Source: Symsagittifera roscoffensis
Lineage: Eukaryota > Xenacoelomorpha > Acoela > Convolutidae
NCBI RefSeq assembly: GCF_963678635.1
Contig: NC_087064.1
Span: 21,998,509 to 22,058,508 of the forward strand
Direction of reading: 5' to 3'
Length of the DNA: 60,000 nt
Numbering within the stretch: the first letter of the stretch is position 1; every line of letters starts with the position of its first letter. Below are positions 30,350 to 40,699 of this stretch, one piece after another. The position numbers were made by a program, and so were the translations under genes. The notes below the pieces were generated by a model. That model saw nothing but the letters and a program-made list of their open reading frames with translations. It made no database searches and had not been told where the DNA came from.

Positions 30350-33184
30350 ATGACGAAGGAGGGGACCAAAATAATGTCCATCATCTCAGCCGCAGGGCAC
30401 CAGGTGGTCAAGAACTTGAGTGAACCATCCGAGATTACACTAGTACACCTGGACATCTATGCCGACTACCTGAAGGAGAAAGATCCCAAACTGGACTCCA
30501 GGGCAGTGCGAGCGCTGCTCACAACGGGAGGTCCGAGGCTGATGAAAGTGGACGGACATTATATCGATGTCCATGGCCCTTACCCGATCCTAATGAATGT
30601 GGATGGCATCAATATCTACACGAAAACTCACATAACTGATGCGAACGATCAGATTGGCCGGATATACATTGGTCAAGAGGAGCTGAAGGTTAGACGGATT
30701 GGACACAACGCGATGCTCGAACAAGATGCGGTGCATATAGGTTGCGAGGCCGATCTGGCCGCACACGTTCTGGACGTGCAAGGCAGACAACTTTCAGTAA
30801 AGGGACTGCTAGACACGGGAGCAGTGGTTAGTGTCATGCCAGTCAAAACTTGGACCGACATGGGTTTTGAGAGGTCGGATCTCATACCGACAAACATCAG
30901 GTTGGCAGCGGCCAATCAGGGAGCGATCTATGTGACTAGACGAACCCCGATCATTTCACTGCAGCTCGGAGGAAGACATCTTTGGATGAGCTTCCTAGTA
31001 GTGGAGAATTTGGACGAATCCGATCAGTTCATCCTAGGAAGGGATTTCGTTCGCAATTTTGACGTCACGATCGATCTCAATGACGGGTTGATTAGGATCA
31101 AGGATCCCGAGAGGAAGTATGAAAAGAGACCCCTTAATAAGATCTTAATTAACCAGGCCAAGGTGCCGATTTTTCTGGATCGAAAAGTTAGATTAAAACC
31201 AAACCAAGCCGTAGTAGCGACGTTTAGGATGAGGAACTTGAATGAACTCAGCAATGACAGACAGGTGTGTCTGGTACCAAATCCAAACAGTAAAAGCTCG
31301 GCTATTTTAGGAAGAAGCTTCTCACTCACTCGGAGCGGACTATGTGTGAGTGTGTTATTGCACACAGAAACAACAACAGTGACAATACAGAGGCGAAAGA
31401 AACTTGGCTACGCTTTGCCTCTGAACACAGACTTTCAGAGTGTGGAGAACTTGAAAAAGTTTGATGTAACTAAATGTCCATTGCATGCGAACCAAGAATG
31501 TATAATGAGGAGAGTGAATGAATTGAAATCTTCTAGGAAATTGTTTTCAATGAAGTCGGAAACAGATGATGGGCTGTCTAGTTGTTCCAACTTTCCTGAG
31601 AGGCCGACGGAAGCAGAGTTAGCAGCGAATAAACCTGTCTTACCTGAGATAGAACATCTGAAGGGTAAAATATCAGACGAGGAACTAGATTCGCTCAGAG
31701 CGGTGCTAAATCGGAACGCAGACGTTTTTTCGAAGCATAAGGCCGACGTAGGTTGTTGTAATTTTGTAGAACACGAGATTGAGATAGAAGAGGGCTCGGA
31801 ACCTCATAGGGAAGGGGCGAGAAGAATGACCCCAAACAAGTCAGAAGTGTGTAGGAAGGAGATCGAGATGTTAATGGAGTACGACATGATCGAGCCGTCG
31901 AAGTCCCCATGGGCTTGTGGCGTGGTCATGGCGAAAAAGAAAAAGGGACAACTCAGATTTTGTTGTGATTTCCGTTATATGAACGCAGTGACTATAAAGG
32001 ACGCATACCCGATTCCCCGCATCGATGAGAGCCTATCCAAGCTGGGAGACGCGAAGTTCTTCACGACGTTGGATTTGGGCTCTGCGTTCTGGCAAGTGCC
32101 ACTCAGAAAGCAAGATCGAGAGAAAACAGGCTTCGCGTGTGAGCTGGGATTGTTCCAGTGGAAGAGGATGTCATTCGGATTGTGCAACGCGACGGCCACA
32201 TTCCAGCGACTGATGGCCCAGGCACTCACGAGCGTCACTAAGAAATACGGGAATCTCATCATGTGTTATGTCGATGATGTCGTGATTGCAACACCAACCT
32301 TAGAAGACCACATAGAGAGGTTGGAGGAGGTGTTTTCTTGCATGAAGCAGGCGGGTCTGAAATGTAAACCCTCTAAGTGTGAAATCCTCTGGGATTCCAT
32401 AAAGTATCTGGGCCGCCTGGTTGACAAACATGGAGTGAGACCAGATCCCGAAGCGGTTGAAGCGGTGCTGACCTGGAAGGCACCTAAGACAGATACACAG
32501 CTGATGAGTTTTTTGGGATTCGCTAATTATTATCGAGAATTCATCAAGGGGTATGCTGACAAAATATACCCCATGCAGAGGTTGATGAGAAACAAGGGCA
32601 AAAAGTTCAACTGGACTGATGAGGCGCAAGTTTCATTTGAAAACATCAAACGTGAACTTTGCGAGGCACCGGTCCTCGGCATGCCGACAGAGAAGGGGAT
32701 GTTCGTGCTGGACACGGATGCATCAGTGGTTGCGATATCGAGCATACTTCACCAGGAGCAGGAGTGGAACGGAAGAACGGTTCTTCGTCCGATAGCCTAC
32801 GGGAGTAAAGTCCTGAGTGATACTGAAATGAAGTACGGCGCACCAAAAGCGGAGATGTTTGCGGTGATCACTTTCGTGGAAAAATACAGGGCCTACTTGG
32901 GGAGTGCTCCCTTCAAGTTACGTGTGGATAATCGTGCCCTTGCCTGGCTGAAAACCTATTCGATGAACCAAAGTTATATTGGTCGCTGGATCGTGCGCCT
33001 GGATGGATACCACATGATCATAGAGCACCGTACCCGTGACAAGCATCAGAACGCAGATAGCCTCAGTAAAAAGACAGAATTTTATGAGCGCCTCGAGGAT
33101 AAACAGGCTAACCAATCAGAGATCAAAGACGGGTTTTCCTTTCTGGACAAAGAAACCTACGACGAACTGCCACTTACTAGGTGA
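30350..33184 (+). CDS. Pol part 1: aspartic protease, reverse transcriptase, RNase H
   Basis: The open frame spans about 944 codons. ATG 30350 is the first Met, but the frame is open slightly upstream, so a -1 shift from gag is possible. The protease has LLDTGAVVSVMP (D-T-G-A). RT has FCCDFRYMNAVTIKDAYPIP, FTTLDLGSAFWQVPL, MSFGLCNATATFQRLM and the YVDD box (CYVDDVVIATPT). RNase H has FVLDTDAS, then APKAEMFAV and LRVDNRALAW, the expected acidic residues. It is intact over this length. TGA 33182-33184 then separates it from integrase in the same frame (AGG TGA TTA). Confidence 0.93.
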   Translation: MTKEGTKIMSIISAAGHQVVKNLSEPSEITLVHLDIYADYLKEKDPKLDSRAVRALLTTGGPRLMKVDGHYIDVHGPYPILMNVDGINIYTKTHITDANDQIGRIYIGQEELKVRRIGHNAMLEQDAVHIGCEADLAAHVLDVQGRQLSVKGLLDTGAVVSVMPVKTWTDMGFERSDLIPTNIRLAAANQGAIYVTRRTPIISLQLGGRHLWMSFLVVENLDESDQFILGRDFVRNFDVTIDLNDGLIRIKDPERKYEKRPLNKILINQAKVPIFLDRKVRLKPNQAVVATFRMRNLNELSNDRQVCLVPNPNSKSSAILGRSFSLTRSGLCVSVLLHTETTTVTIQRRKKLGYALPLNTDFQSVENLKKFDVTKCPLHANQECIMRRVNELKSSRKLFSMKSETDDGLSSCSNFPERPTEAELAANKPVLPEIEHLKGKISDEELDSLRAVLNRNADVFSKHKADVGCCNFVEHEIEIEEGSEPHREGARRMTPNKSEVCRKEIEMLMEYDMIEPSKSPWACGVVMAKKKKGQLRFCCDFRYMNAVTIKDAYPIPRIDESLSKLGDAKFFTTLDLGSAFWQVPLRKQDREKTGFACELGLFQWKRMSFGLCNATATFQRLMAQALTSVTKKYGNLIMCYVDDVVIATPTLEDHIERLEEVFSCMKQAGLKCKPSKCEILWDSIKYLGRLVDKHGVRPDPEAVEAVLTWKAPKTDTQLMSFLGFANYYREFIKGYADKIYPMQRLMRNKGKKFNWTDEAQVSFENIKRELCEAPVLGMPTEKGMFVLDTDASVVAISSILHQEQEWNGRTVLRPIAYGSKVLSDTEMKYGAPKAEMFAVITFVEKYRAYLGSAPFKLRVDNRALAWLKTYSMNQSYIGRWIVRLDGYHMIIEHRTRDKHQNADSLSKKTEFYERLEDKQANQSEIKDGFSFLDKETYDELPLTR

Positions 33185-36100
33185 TTAGACAAGTCAGGGC
33201 ATCCTATACCCGGACACCCTGACCTTCCAGTGGAGACGGCCGCGGAGATAAAGCTTTTAGCCAGAGGCGAGCCCGTTCTGTTGGATCTGCTAGTTCGATC
33301 CAACTTGGTGCAGCAAGAACTTACCAGATTAGGTATAAACAGCATGGCTCTGTTGAACAGGACGGTGAACGTGGCGCCGGACGTCATGGGAAAGCTCCGT
33401 GACTTGTTGGACAGGGAATTGGATAGGCATGATCGTGAATGGATGGAGACTATGCAGCGGTTGACTGTCACCGAGAGAACAGAGAAGAGGCCAGTGTCCA
33501 TTCGCAGCCGAGGCGTTGAACGGGATTGCAGGTCGATTGTCAACCAGCTGGTGAGCTCGATGCCAAAGGAGGTCTTGTTGAGAACTTCGTTCACTGAATA
33601 TGGAACACTGAATCAGAACCAAACCACTGAGGAAGTCAGGATCAAGTCGAAATCTAGCTTCACGAGGAGGGTGCATTTCACGGATGCAAAAGAAGAATAC
33701 GAGCCGAGCCCAGATTGTTCGTCCGTGGACGAGACAAAGTCCGGGGAGTCTGATACCTTCGAGCCAGCCAAGGACGACTCGTCTGAGGAGTCAGACACCT
33801 TTGAGCCCGTGCAGGACGACTTGTCCGGGGAGAGGTTGACGAGACCACCTAGGGGCAAAATTTTGTCCGGAAGGTCGGGTTCGAAGCGACCGATGGACAG
33901 AGTTTTGTCCGGGGAGTCGAGAAACATCTCAGACAACTTGGAATATGATGTTGGGGAATCAGTCGACTCAAGTGTTGACTCGAGGCCCCAGTCCTGGGAC
34001 AACACATCTGAAACAACTTCCAATTCCGATATGTCAGAGATCGCAATCCACTCCCGATTGGTAGACTGGAAGCAGCGTGGGCTGGACCGAGAAACGCATC
34101 AGGATCCAGACAGGGACAGATACACCTCAGATGAAGAGGGCACTGTGGTAGATAATGCCGCAGACGAGCTCGAGCTGATAGCAGTTTCGAAACGCCCAAC
34201 CAGATTGCTGCCACATGGTACGGTCGTCCGTACCAATCTGGAACCATCTGTGCAGGAAGCGACGCCTTTGAAAAAGATATGGTGTGTCAAGTTGATGGAC
34301 GATGCTCATGCTCCGGAGATAATGAGTGGGCAAATGAACGTGGTAAAGACGTATTTGAAAGCCAGGTACAGGCTGTCGAATCTCCTAAGGGCTCAACGAA
34401 ATGATAGAATGACGAGCAGTCTGAAGAGATGGATCGAGAATGGAGCACCTGACAAGGGAGACTTGGAAGAAGACAACTTCAAGATCTTGAAGCAATTCTA
34501 CCTGAAGCGAAACGACTTGTTGTACCTGAATAAGGACGGAATCGTTGCCTGCAAGCGAAAAGAGGAGGACAAGGTCCTCTATAAATACAATTCAATAGTG
34601 TTACCACAGTTGTACCAGACCGAATTGCTCTTTCGCTCACATGATCAGATGGGCCATCAAGGCGTGGACAAAGTGTATAACAGGATACAGAAACGATTCG
34701 AATGGCCGGGATTGAAAAAGGCTTGTGAGAAGTGGGTCGCCGCATGCCTGTCATGTCAGCAGGCGAAGGATCCCAGGAAACTAAGGTTCCCCCTACAGTC
34801 AATAGAGTCGTCAGGTTTCAACGAAGTGGTGCAAATTGATCATCAGAAAATCTGCATGACAGCAACGGGCTATAATCAGGTGCTGGTAATGATCGACCAT
34901 TTTACGAAGTATGCGGAAGCAGCACCCTGCATGACAGCATCGGCGGAAGAAACATGTGATCATTTGATAAATGTGTGGATAGCGAGGCATGGCTGCCCCA
35001 TCACGTTCCAATCGGACAATGGCAAAGCATTCGTGGGTGATCTCACGAAGGAGTTGATGAAAAGGTCGCAGGTAGCGCAGGCCCACCCGACCACTTATCA
35101 CCCGCAAACGAATGGCCTAGTCGAGAGGCAAAACCGCACACTGGTATCCATGCTGAGAGTCTACTACTCGCGTTACATGGATGACTGGGACAAGCACTTG
35201 CCGCAAGTGATGGGTGCTTACAACAGCACGGAGCATTCCACCACGGGAATAAGTCCGCACATGATGTTAACGGGTCATGAAAAAGCGCTCCCGTTGACGT
35301 TTTTCTACCCTAAATATGAGGGGAAGAGGACAGCACCGCAGACGTACGTGCGGGATGTTATTAGAAGACAGCAGGACCTCAATGACTTATGCAGGAGGAA
35401 TAAGCAACAGGCGCAAATTAGACAAAAAAGGAGGTTTGATAAAAGAACAGCTGATGCGAAAGCCTACTCAGTTGGCGACTACGTTTGGGTGTTCCAGGAA
35501 GTGGTTCCACCAAAAGGAACCAAGAAATTATTAAAAAAATGGCGTGGTCCATTTCAGATAACAGAAGTGCACCAAGGAGGTCGTTTTTATCGATTGAGCA
35601 CTGGAAGAGCAGCTCATTATGAAAACATCAAACCACACAATGCCTCGTCAGAGAATTGGTGCATCCCAGCGGACATGCAAGAGGGAGACTATTTGATAGT
35701 GGATCCTGCTTGTGAAGTGAATGAAAGGGGTACTCGCGACAAGAACGACGGGAATGAGGTGGTGGACGATTGGGATCTACCACTGGATCTCGAGTTGACC
35801 GAGCGAGTAGAGGTGGACGATGAAACTCTACCTTATGCCGAAGAAGACTGGGACTGCCCGGAACAAACCGAAATTGACAAAGGAATACAGCCTGATTTTC
35901 CTCTCACTATGGAAACATGCCAGAGCAGGAGAGGAAAAAACGAGAAGAAATACAATCCGTACGGCGAGGATTTCGTCGTAGACAGGATAGTTGTAAGTGA
36001 TGTCATGGACTCGCTAGTGGGACTGGACGAAGTGGCGATGCTAGAAGAAATCGACTTGGTGAATGATATGGATCAAGATTGGATCGACGATCGATCAGAA

Positions 36101-36244
36101 CCGGAAGTAGAGTTCGAACCAGAAGCGGAACAGACTCATGAGCAAGAACTAACGAACTTGCGCGTACTCGAATGGCTCCATGATCTGCCGGCAGATCCTA
36201 AAGATACAATCTTGACAATTCAGGACGTCGATAAAGATTCATGA
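33185..36244 (+). CDS. Pol part 2: integrase with long linker and acidic tail
   Basis: It is in the same frame as RT-RNase H after the TGA. The first 350 codons are a linker, with an acidic repeat (ESDTFEPAKDDSSE then ESDTFEPVQDDLSGE). The integrase has an HHCC zinc region (HDQMGHQGVDKVY ... CLSCQQAKD) and a catalytic core with QIDHQKI, FQSDNGKAF and TNGLVERQNRTL (D, D, E). A GPF-type module (KWRGPFQITEV) follows. A very acidic tail of about 190 residues ends at TGA 36242-36244. The catalytic triad is intact. The acidic tail may be a targeting or interaction region. Confidence 0.93.
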   Translation, partial: LDKSGHPIPGHPDLPVETAAEIKLLARGEPVLLDLLVRSNLVQQELTRLGINSMALLNRTVNVAPDVMGKLRDLLDRELDRHDREWMETMQRLTVTERTEKRPVSIRSRGVERDCRSIVNQLVSSMPKEVLLRTSFTEYGTLNQNQTTEEVRIKSKSSFTRRVHFTDAKEEYEPSPDCSSVDETKSGESDTFEPAKDDSSEESDTFEPVQDDLSGERLTRPPRGKILSGRSGSKRPMDRVLSGESRNISDNLEYDVGESVDSSVDSRPQSWDNTSETTSNSDMSEIAIHSRLVDWKQRGLDRETHQDPDRDRYTSDEEGTVVDNAADELELIAVSKRPTRLLPHGTVVRTNLEPSVQEATPLKKIWCVKLMDDAHAPEIMSGQMNVVKTYLKARYRLSNLLRAQRNDRMTSSLKRWIENGAPDKGDLEEDNFKILKQFYLKRNDLLYLNKDGIVACKRKEEDKVLYKYNSIVLPQLYQTELLFRSHDQMGHQGVDKVYNRIQKRFEWPGLKKACEKWVAACLSCQQAKDPRKLRFPLQSIESSGFNEVVQIDHQKICMTATGYNQVLVMIDHFTKYAEAAPCMTASAEETCDHLINVWIARHGCPITFQSDNGKAFVGDLTKELMKRSQVAQAHPTTYHPQTNGLVERQNRTLVSMLRVYYSRYMDDWDKHLPQVMGAYNSTEHSTTGISPHMMLTGHEKALPLTFFYPKYEGKRTAPQTYVRDVIRRQQDLNDLCRRNKQQAQIRQKRRFDKRTADAKAYSVGDYVWVFQEVVPPKGTKKLLKKWRGPFQITEVHQGGRFYRLSTGRAAHYENIKPHNASSENWCIPADMQEGDYLIVDPACEVNERGTRDKNDGNEVVDDWDLPLDLELTERVEVDDETLPYAEEDWDCPEQTEIDKGIQPDFPLTMETCQSRRGKNEKKYNPYGEDFVVDRIVVSDVMDSLVGLDEVAMLEEIDLVNDMDQDWIDDRSEPEVEFEPEAEQTHEQELTNLRVLEWLHDLPADPKDTILTIQDVDKDS

Positions 36245-36998
36245 CAATACCGAGTCCAACTGGGTCGCCCCAGATGGTCCTTTACGCGTTCCGCAATCCA
36301 ACCTCGATCTGCTAGACTTTGGGCGATCGACGGGGACGTCGATGGACATTTTTGTCGGGAGAGTGGGGGTAGGACTCACCCACACCAAAAACCTGATCAT
36401 TAAAAAATTGAAATCGGCAAGAGAAACCGGAAAACTGGAGACGGAAGGCGAGAACGCTAAAAAACCACCTTTTGGACGAATCTTTGAATCGCATTTTGAT
36501 CTACCGAACCATTATTCGAACAATATCGTCATAACGGACAGCAATTTCATACTCACGGAACGCACGTGCGCCATAGCGATAACCGCGGACGTAAGCTTCA
36601 AAACAGCACTAGCGGCTGACTTCAAAAGAGATTGTAAGAACATCGAGTTTTTATGGAAACAGAGGCCTGGTGTGGGAGGGATGATAGCGCTGCCCCCTGT
36701 TGCATCACAGATACCAAGGAAATATTTGTGTTTCCTTCTTACCAAAGCCACTGATAGGCAACACGTAGATCCAAAGAGCTTGGTATTGGCCTTGACTCGA
36801 CTTAGGGATTTTTTGGTTGAGAGAGGAGTGACCTCTCTCTCGTTACCAGTATACGATCCTAATAGGGGAAAGCTACATCCGAGAGAGTTGTACGCACTTG
36901 TACATGTGATATTTTCAGAGACTGACATAGAAGTTTACTTACATAAAAAATACTATCTGAGCATAAGTTACTCGATAAAAATTAGAGTCAAGTTTTAG
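36243..36998 (+). CDS. Macro domain protein (ADP-ribose binding type) downstream of integrase
   Basis: It is open in the +1 frame relative to integrase, across the integrase stop; the first ATG is 36342. After NIVITDSNFILTERTCAIAI comes the macro-type order: a D-x-x-A strand, KTALAADFKRDCKNIEFLW, RPGVGGMIALPP, then RKYLCFLLTKATDRQHVDPK and ALTRLRDFLVERGVTSLSLP. It ends with a DIEVYLHKK strand. These match a macro domain's central strands and the 'V-x-S-L-x-L-P' element. Macro domains bind or hydrolyse ADP-ribose on proteins and are used by several viruses against host ADP-ribosylation. The glycine-rich loop is atypical (PVYDPNRGKL), so activity is uncertain. Confidence 0.65.
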   Translation, partial: DNTESNWVAPDGPLRVPQSNLDLLDFGRSTGTSMDIFVGRVGVGLTHTKNLIIKKLKSARETGKLETEGENAKKPPFGRIFESHFDLPNHYSNNIVITDSNFILTERTCAIAITADVSFKTALAADFKRDCKNIEFLWKQRPGVGGMIALPPVASQIPRKYLCFLLTKATDRQHVDPKSLVLALTRLRDFLVERGVTSLSLPVYDPNRGKLHPRELYALVHVIFSETDIEVYLHKKYYLSISYSIKIRVKF

Positions 36999-37418
36999 AT
37001 TAGGTTAGGTTTTAGGTACAGTAATAGGGAATATGTTTTTATGTGATGGCATAGGTGTGTGATGTTTATGTGTTTATGTGTTATGTTATTGTTATGATAT
37101 GTTTCATGTGATTGTTATGATGTGTCATAAAAGACCTGGGGTACTCCAGGTCATCAAGGTGACAGCGCACATTCGTGCTACCCTGACAAAGATAAAGGTG
37201 GACGATCCACCTTGGTGCTAAATTTTTAAATCAGAATTAAGAAGAGAATTTCAACGGAGAGTTTTAAAGAGTTGAATGATGTTGTATCCAAAAATGATGG
37301 TTTTAAGTCGCGACTTGTTTTTTTAGATCTTGATTGATCAAAAATTGTTTATTGAATCCATTGAATCGAAACGAGACAGGAAGACACCACACGACAGCAA
37401 GAATCAACACGATAAGAA
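36999..37418 (+). promoter_or_regulatory. Intercistronic region with three consecutive hairpins
   Basis: This 420-nt non-coding gap separates pol/macro from the second coding block. Stems: GACCTGG/CCAGGTC (37133-37152), a weaker AGGT..GCAC/GTGC..ACCCT (about 37157-37185), and AAGGTGG/CCACCTT with loop ACGAT (37195-37213). The rest is AT-rich. It could drive a second transcript, internal ribosome entry or splicing; the sequence does not decide. Confidence 0.55.
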
Positions 37419-40057
37419 ATGGGTGATACGAACGAACTCATGGAATTCCTCTCAGCGAGTCTAGGAGCGACTCTAGACGAGATCTATCAGCGGCTGATCG
37501 ATTGTGATTTCACACGAGAAGACCCGGGGCTGGCGATGTTTGTGGTCGCGCTCCTCAATGCATTAGGACGAGAGGGTCGAGGGAATCGCCCTACGGAAGT
37601 CGTGTTGATGTTGGCCTTCGGTGAGTCCGGGACCGCCGAGAGAGGCCGAAATCGACTGATGAGATGGAGGCGTGGAGAAATGTCTGGCCACGACCTGGCT
37701 CGTGAGCCAGGACTAGGCGAACAGAGGGACCACCGGCTAGGTGAGATGCCCTTACCAGTCCAACCGGCGCAGCCACTCATCGGAGCGAAGAGGCAACGTG
37801 ATGGGCCAGGCCCGTCACATTCGGTCGACTCCCCTACAGCTGCTGCTCCTTCGAAGAAAGTGAGGGTGAGTGAAATAGAGATCCAGACGTCGGAGACGAT
37901 CGAGACGCTGGAAAAGAAGGAGAAAGATCAGAGCGAGCTGTGTGCCAAACTCCAGGAGTATAGGGCAATAGCTCGAGAAAGAGACGAATGGAAGAAGAAA
38001 TACGAAGATCTACAGGTGGCTTATAAGGAGGATGAAATAAAGCACCTGAAGGAGCTGTATATGGCGAAGGTGAGCCAAGTGTCACCGGAAGTTCTGGCGA
38101 GCATGAGATCCTCGGAGGGACCCAACGACACATGCCCCGGGACAACAGCCAGGAGCTGTGTGTATCGAGAGGGCCCGAGGTTCTGGATTTACGTGCATCG
38201 AGAGAGCCCGAGGCTCCTCAGCAGACACGACTGTCTGCTTCTAGTCAAAGGTTCACGATACCAGACCCTTCTGACACTTACCTCGCTCCTCAGTTCCGAG
38301 AATCGTTCAACCAAGTGGCGAGAGCAACAATGGAAGAGATCAACCGAACCACTGGACGGACATTGGGTAGGATCGTTCCTTCCCAGCGTCGTGATCAGTC
38401 ATCTAATAGCTCGGAGCGAGCACCCCACACGATAGTGCCCTCGGGGACTGCGCTTGGCAGAACCTATCAAAAGTCCCGCGTGGTAGATATTAGGAAGAAT
38501 CTGATGACACTGCACCAGTTCACGCAAGTAGCTGCGGAGCATCCTCGAGCCTGCCTGAATGACATGAGCTGGAACCCCGCTACGAGCGACCAGGTGATTC
38601 CCCCAGGGAGTCGCCACCTGATCATAGGAGACAGTTTGGTGAGGGATCTGAATGAGATCTTCTTCTATGGTCAGACGACCACTTTGTCCTTTGGAGGAGC
38701 TTCAGTTGCTCAGGTCATCAAGATGATGGAATTCCAAAGCGAGGATCACCTGGATACGTTGGTGATAATGCTAGGAACTAACGACGTCTCGAGAGCCCCA
38801 GTGACTCCCGAGTGCAAGTGGGAGCCTCTGCTGGTATGCCTCCTGAATGAACTGAAATAGAAGTACAGGCCCAGGTTTGTGGTGCTGTGCACGATACCAC
38901 AAAACCCGCTGGTGGGCACCACAGTGGCAGATTTCATGAATGGCAACGTGACACGGTGGAACGAAATGATCCGTAACTTGTTGAGAAACAACCCTGGCGA
39001 GTTGCGACTTCTGGATCTCGAAAACACGCTGCGCTTGATTGATCATATTGCGCTTACCAGAGATGGGATACATTTCAACACCCAACGAGGGAGACACTGG
39101 ATGAATGATGTATTTCAGACGCAGTTGAGGGAAATGGAGCAGGAGTCGAGGGCGACCAGTTCTCTGGCTCGGACCAGCTCGACGACCGGAGGAAGTAGAA
39201 TAAGGGCAAGCGTGCCCGAATCCCTCGTCAACCGCTTAGGGCCCTTAGCAATGGAGACGGATGTAGCCGCACCCACCGCTCCGAGCTCAAATGTGAGAGA
39301 GAGGCTAGGGACTGCTCCTCCTCCCAGAACACAACCGCTTGAAAGCCGACTCGGCAGATCAGTGGTTCAGAACAGAAATAACTCCCAGACCGTGTCTAGG
39401 AGGAACGATCCGCCCGCCACGGCAAACCCTGCTTCAGCAGCAGGACCGTCTACGAGCGCCGTGCCTGCGGAGGGAGTTGAACCAGGCAGCCTGCTGCTTT
39501 GGAACCGATCAGACCCGAGTCATTGGGGACAGTACAAGACAGACATGTCCACGAAATTGAACATGAATACCCTGACGTGTCGGGAGGACGCGATGAGAAT
39601 GATTGGCGGAGAAAGTCCCACGGTGTCGCGGTTATATCGGATATCAGGCGTGGATTGGCTGCTAGCAGAGCAGGAGCAGTTCAGCTCTACGACTATGCTC
39701 CGACATGCAGACTTGAACGGGTTGCCTCAGGACAATACCTTTGGACCCTTGAACACGGGGTCCCTTACGGACGTCCGACAGAGAGCCCGGGAATTGACGC
39801 CACCTGCTCGAAGGGGCAAGTTTCAGGTAGAGAACAAGCCCAACAACAAGCATCATAAGACGTACAGGCAGTTCGCTAAACCACCTGGTCAGACGCCTGG
39901 TGAGTATTCAAGGGACTACCCCCGAACGACCACGGTAGATGGAGATGACCAGAGATATGGGAAACTGAAGGCCCCAATAGGCGACGGCCTGTTCGCAGCT
40001 TACGATCCCTTAGAGATGAAAGCTGCAAAGTATCTGATCGTAGCCAGTTCCGATTAG
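37419..40057 (+). pseudogene. Second-block protein 1: coiled coil plus SGNH/GDSL-type hydrolase
   Basis: ATG 37419 opens MGDTNELMEFLSASLGATLD. A coiled coil follows (ETLEKKEKDQSELCAKLQEY, ERDEWKKKYEDLQVAYKEDE). Around 38100-38130 the reading passes by -1 to a second frame, which holds an SGNH hydrolase: HLIIGDSLVRDL (catalytic Ser), LSFGGASV (Gly), LVIMLGTNDVS (Asn), and RDGIHFNTQRG (Asp and His). All four blocks are present, but TAG 38858-38860 cuts between the Asn and His blocks. The rest (to TAG 40055-40057) is Pro/Ser/Arg-rich and appears disordered. Enzymes of this fold hydrolyse esters or deacetylate sugars; the substrate is unknown. Confidence 0.7.
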
Positions 40058-40699
40058 CTCTATACGCCCCGTTCTCTCTTTTGGCCCGACGTGATTTTCT
40101 TCACGGCACCTAAATTGGATTGGGGACAGGCAATCGGCATGATGATAAGTGTACGGAGGGTGGTCAGTATGGAGCCGCAGGTGATAGTGGTTGCAGGCTC
40201 AAATGATCATCTGCAAAGCAGGGGCTTATTGTCACGTCTGACGGATGGGTCGATCCCGAGCAACGAGGTCATAGGGGAGGCGATAATGACATTGCTCTCG
40301 GCGATGGCTGAGGTAGAAGCAGCAGCAAAACAACGTTTCACCCATAATGTGGTGAGGGTGGTCTTTGTGTTGTCACCAGGGTACGCTGCATTGCCAGAAC
40401 CCCTTCAGTTTGTATACACAATGGTCACGACGATAGCAGAGGGGAGGTTCAACGTGATAATTCCGGCCCCGAACAGAGTAGTAGACCCAGACAATTACTA
40501 CCCGTCCCGATCTGAGCTTCCCGCCGTTTGGGCTGATATTTCCAATGCCATACAGGGGCTCAGAGATTGTAGCACAACTCGGTTGGTGCTAGATGAGGTT
40601 CTGGGGTTGGAGCTGTCCAACTTTGCCAGATTGCTGAAGTTAAGACCAGGGGTGGATGACGATCATCTGTTAGTACAACAGGTGGCTGATGATCTCTGA
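40058..40699 (+). CDS. Second-block segment 2, unrecognised
   Basis: It continues the same frame after TAG 40055-40057 and ends at TGA 40697-40699. Motifs: VIFFTAPKLDWGQAIGMMIS, PQVIVVAGSNDHLQSRGLLS, RVVFVLSPGYAALPEPLQFV, LPAVWADISNAIQGL. The strand-rich start with VVAGSNDHL resembles an alpha/beta Rossmann-like or second SGNH-type fold (compare GTND in segment 1), but no full catalytic set is visible. I do not assign a function. No ATG follows the upstream stop closely, which argues for readthrough or a point mutation over an independent cistron. Confidence 0.6.
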   Translation, partial: LYTPRSLFWPDVIFFTAPKLDWGQAIGMMISVRRVVSMEPQVIVVAGSNDHLQSRGLLSRLTDGSIPSNEVIGEAIMTLLSAMAEVEAAAKQRFTHNVVRVVFVLSPGYAALPEPLQFVYTMVTTIAEGRFNVIIPAPNRVVDPDNYYPSRSELPAVWADISNAIQGLRDCSTTRLVLDEVLGLELSNFARLLKLRPGVDDDHLLVQQVADDL

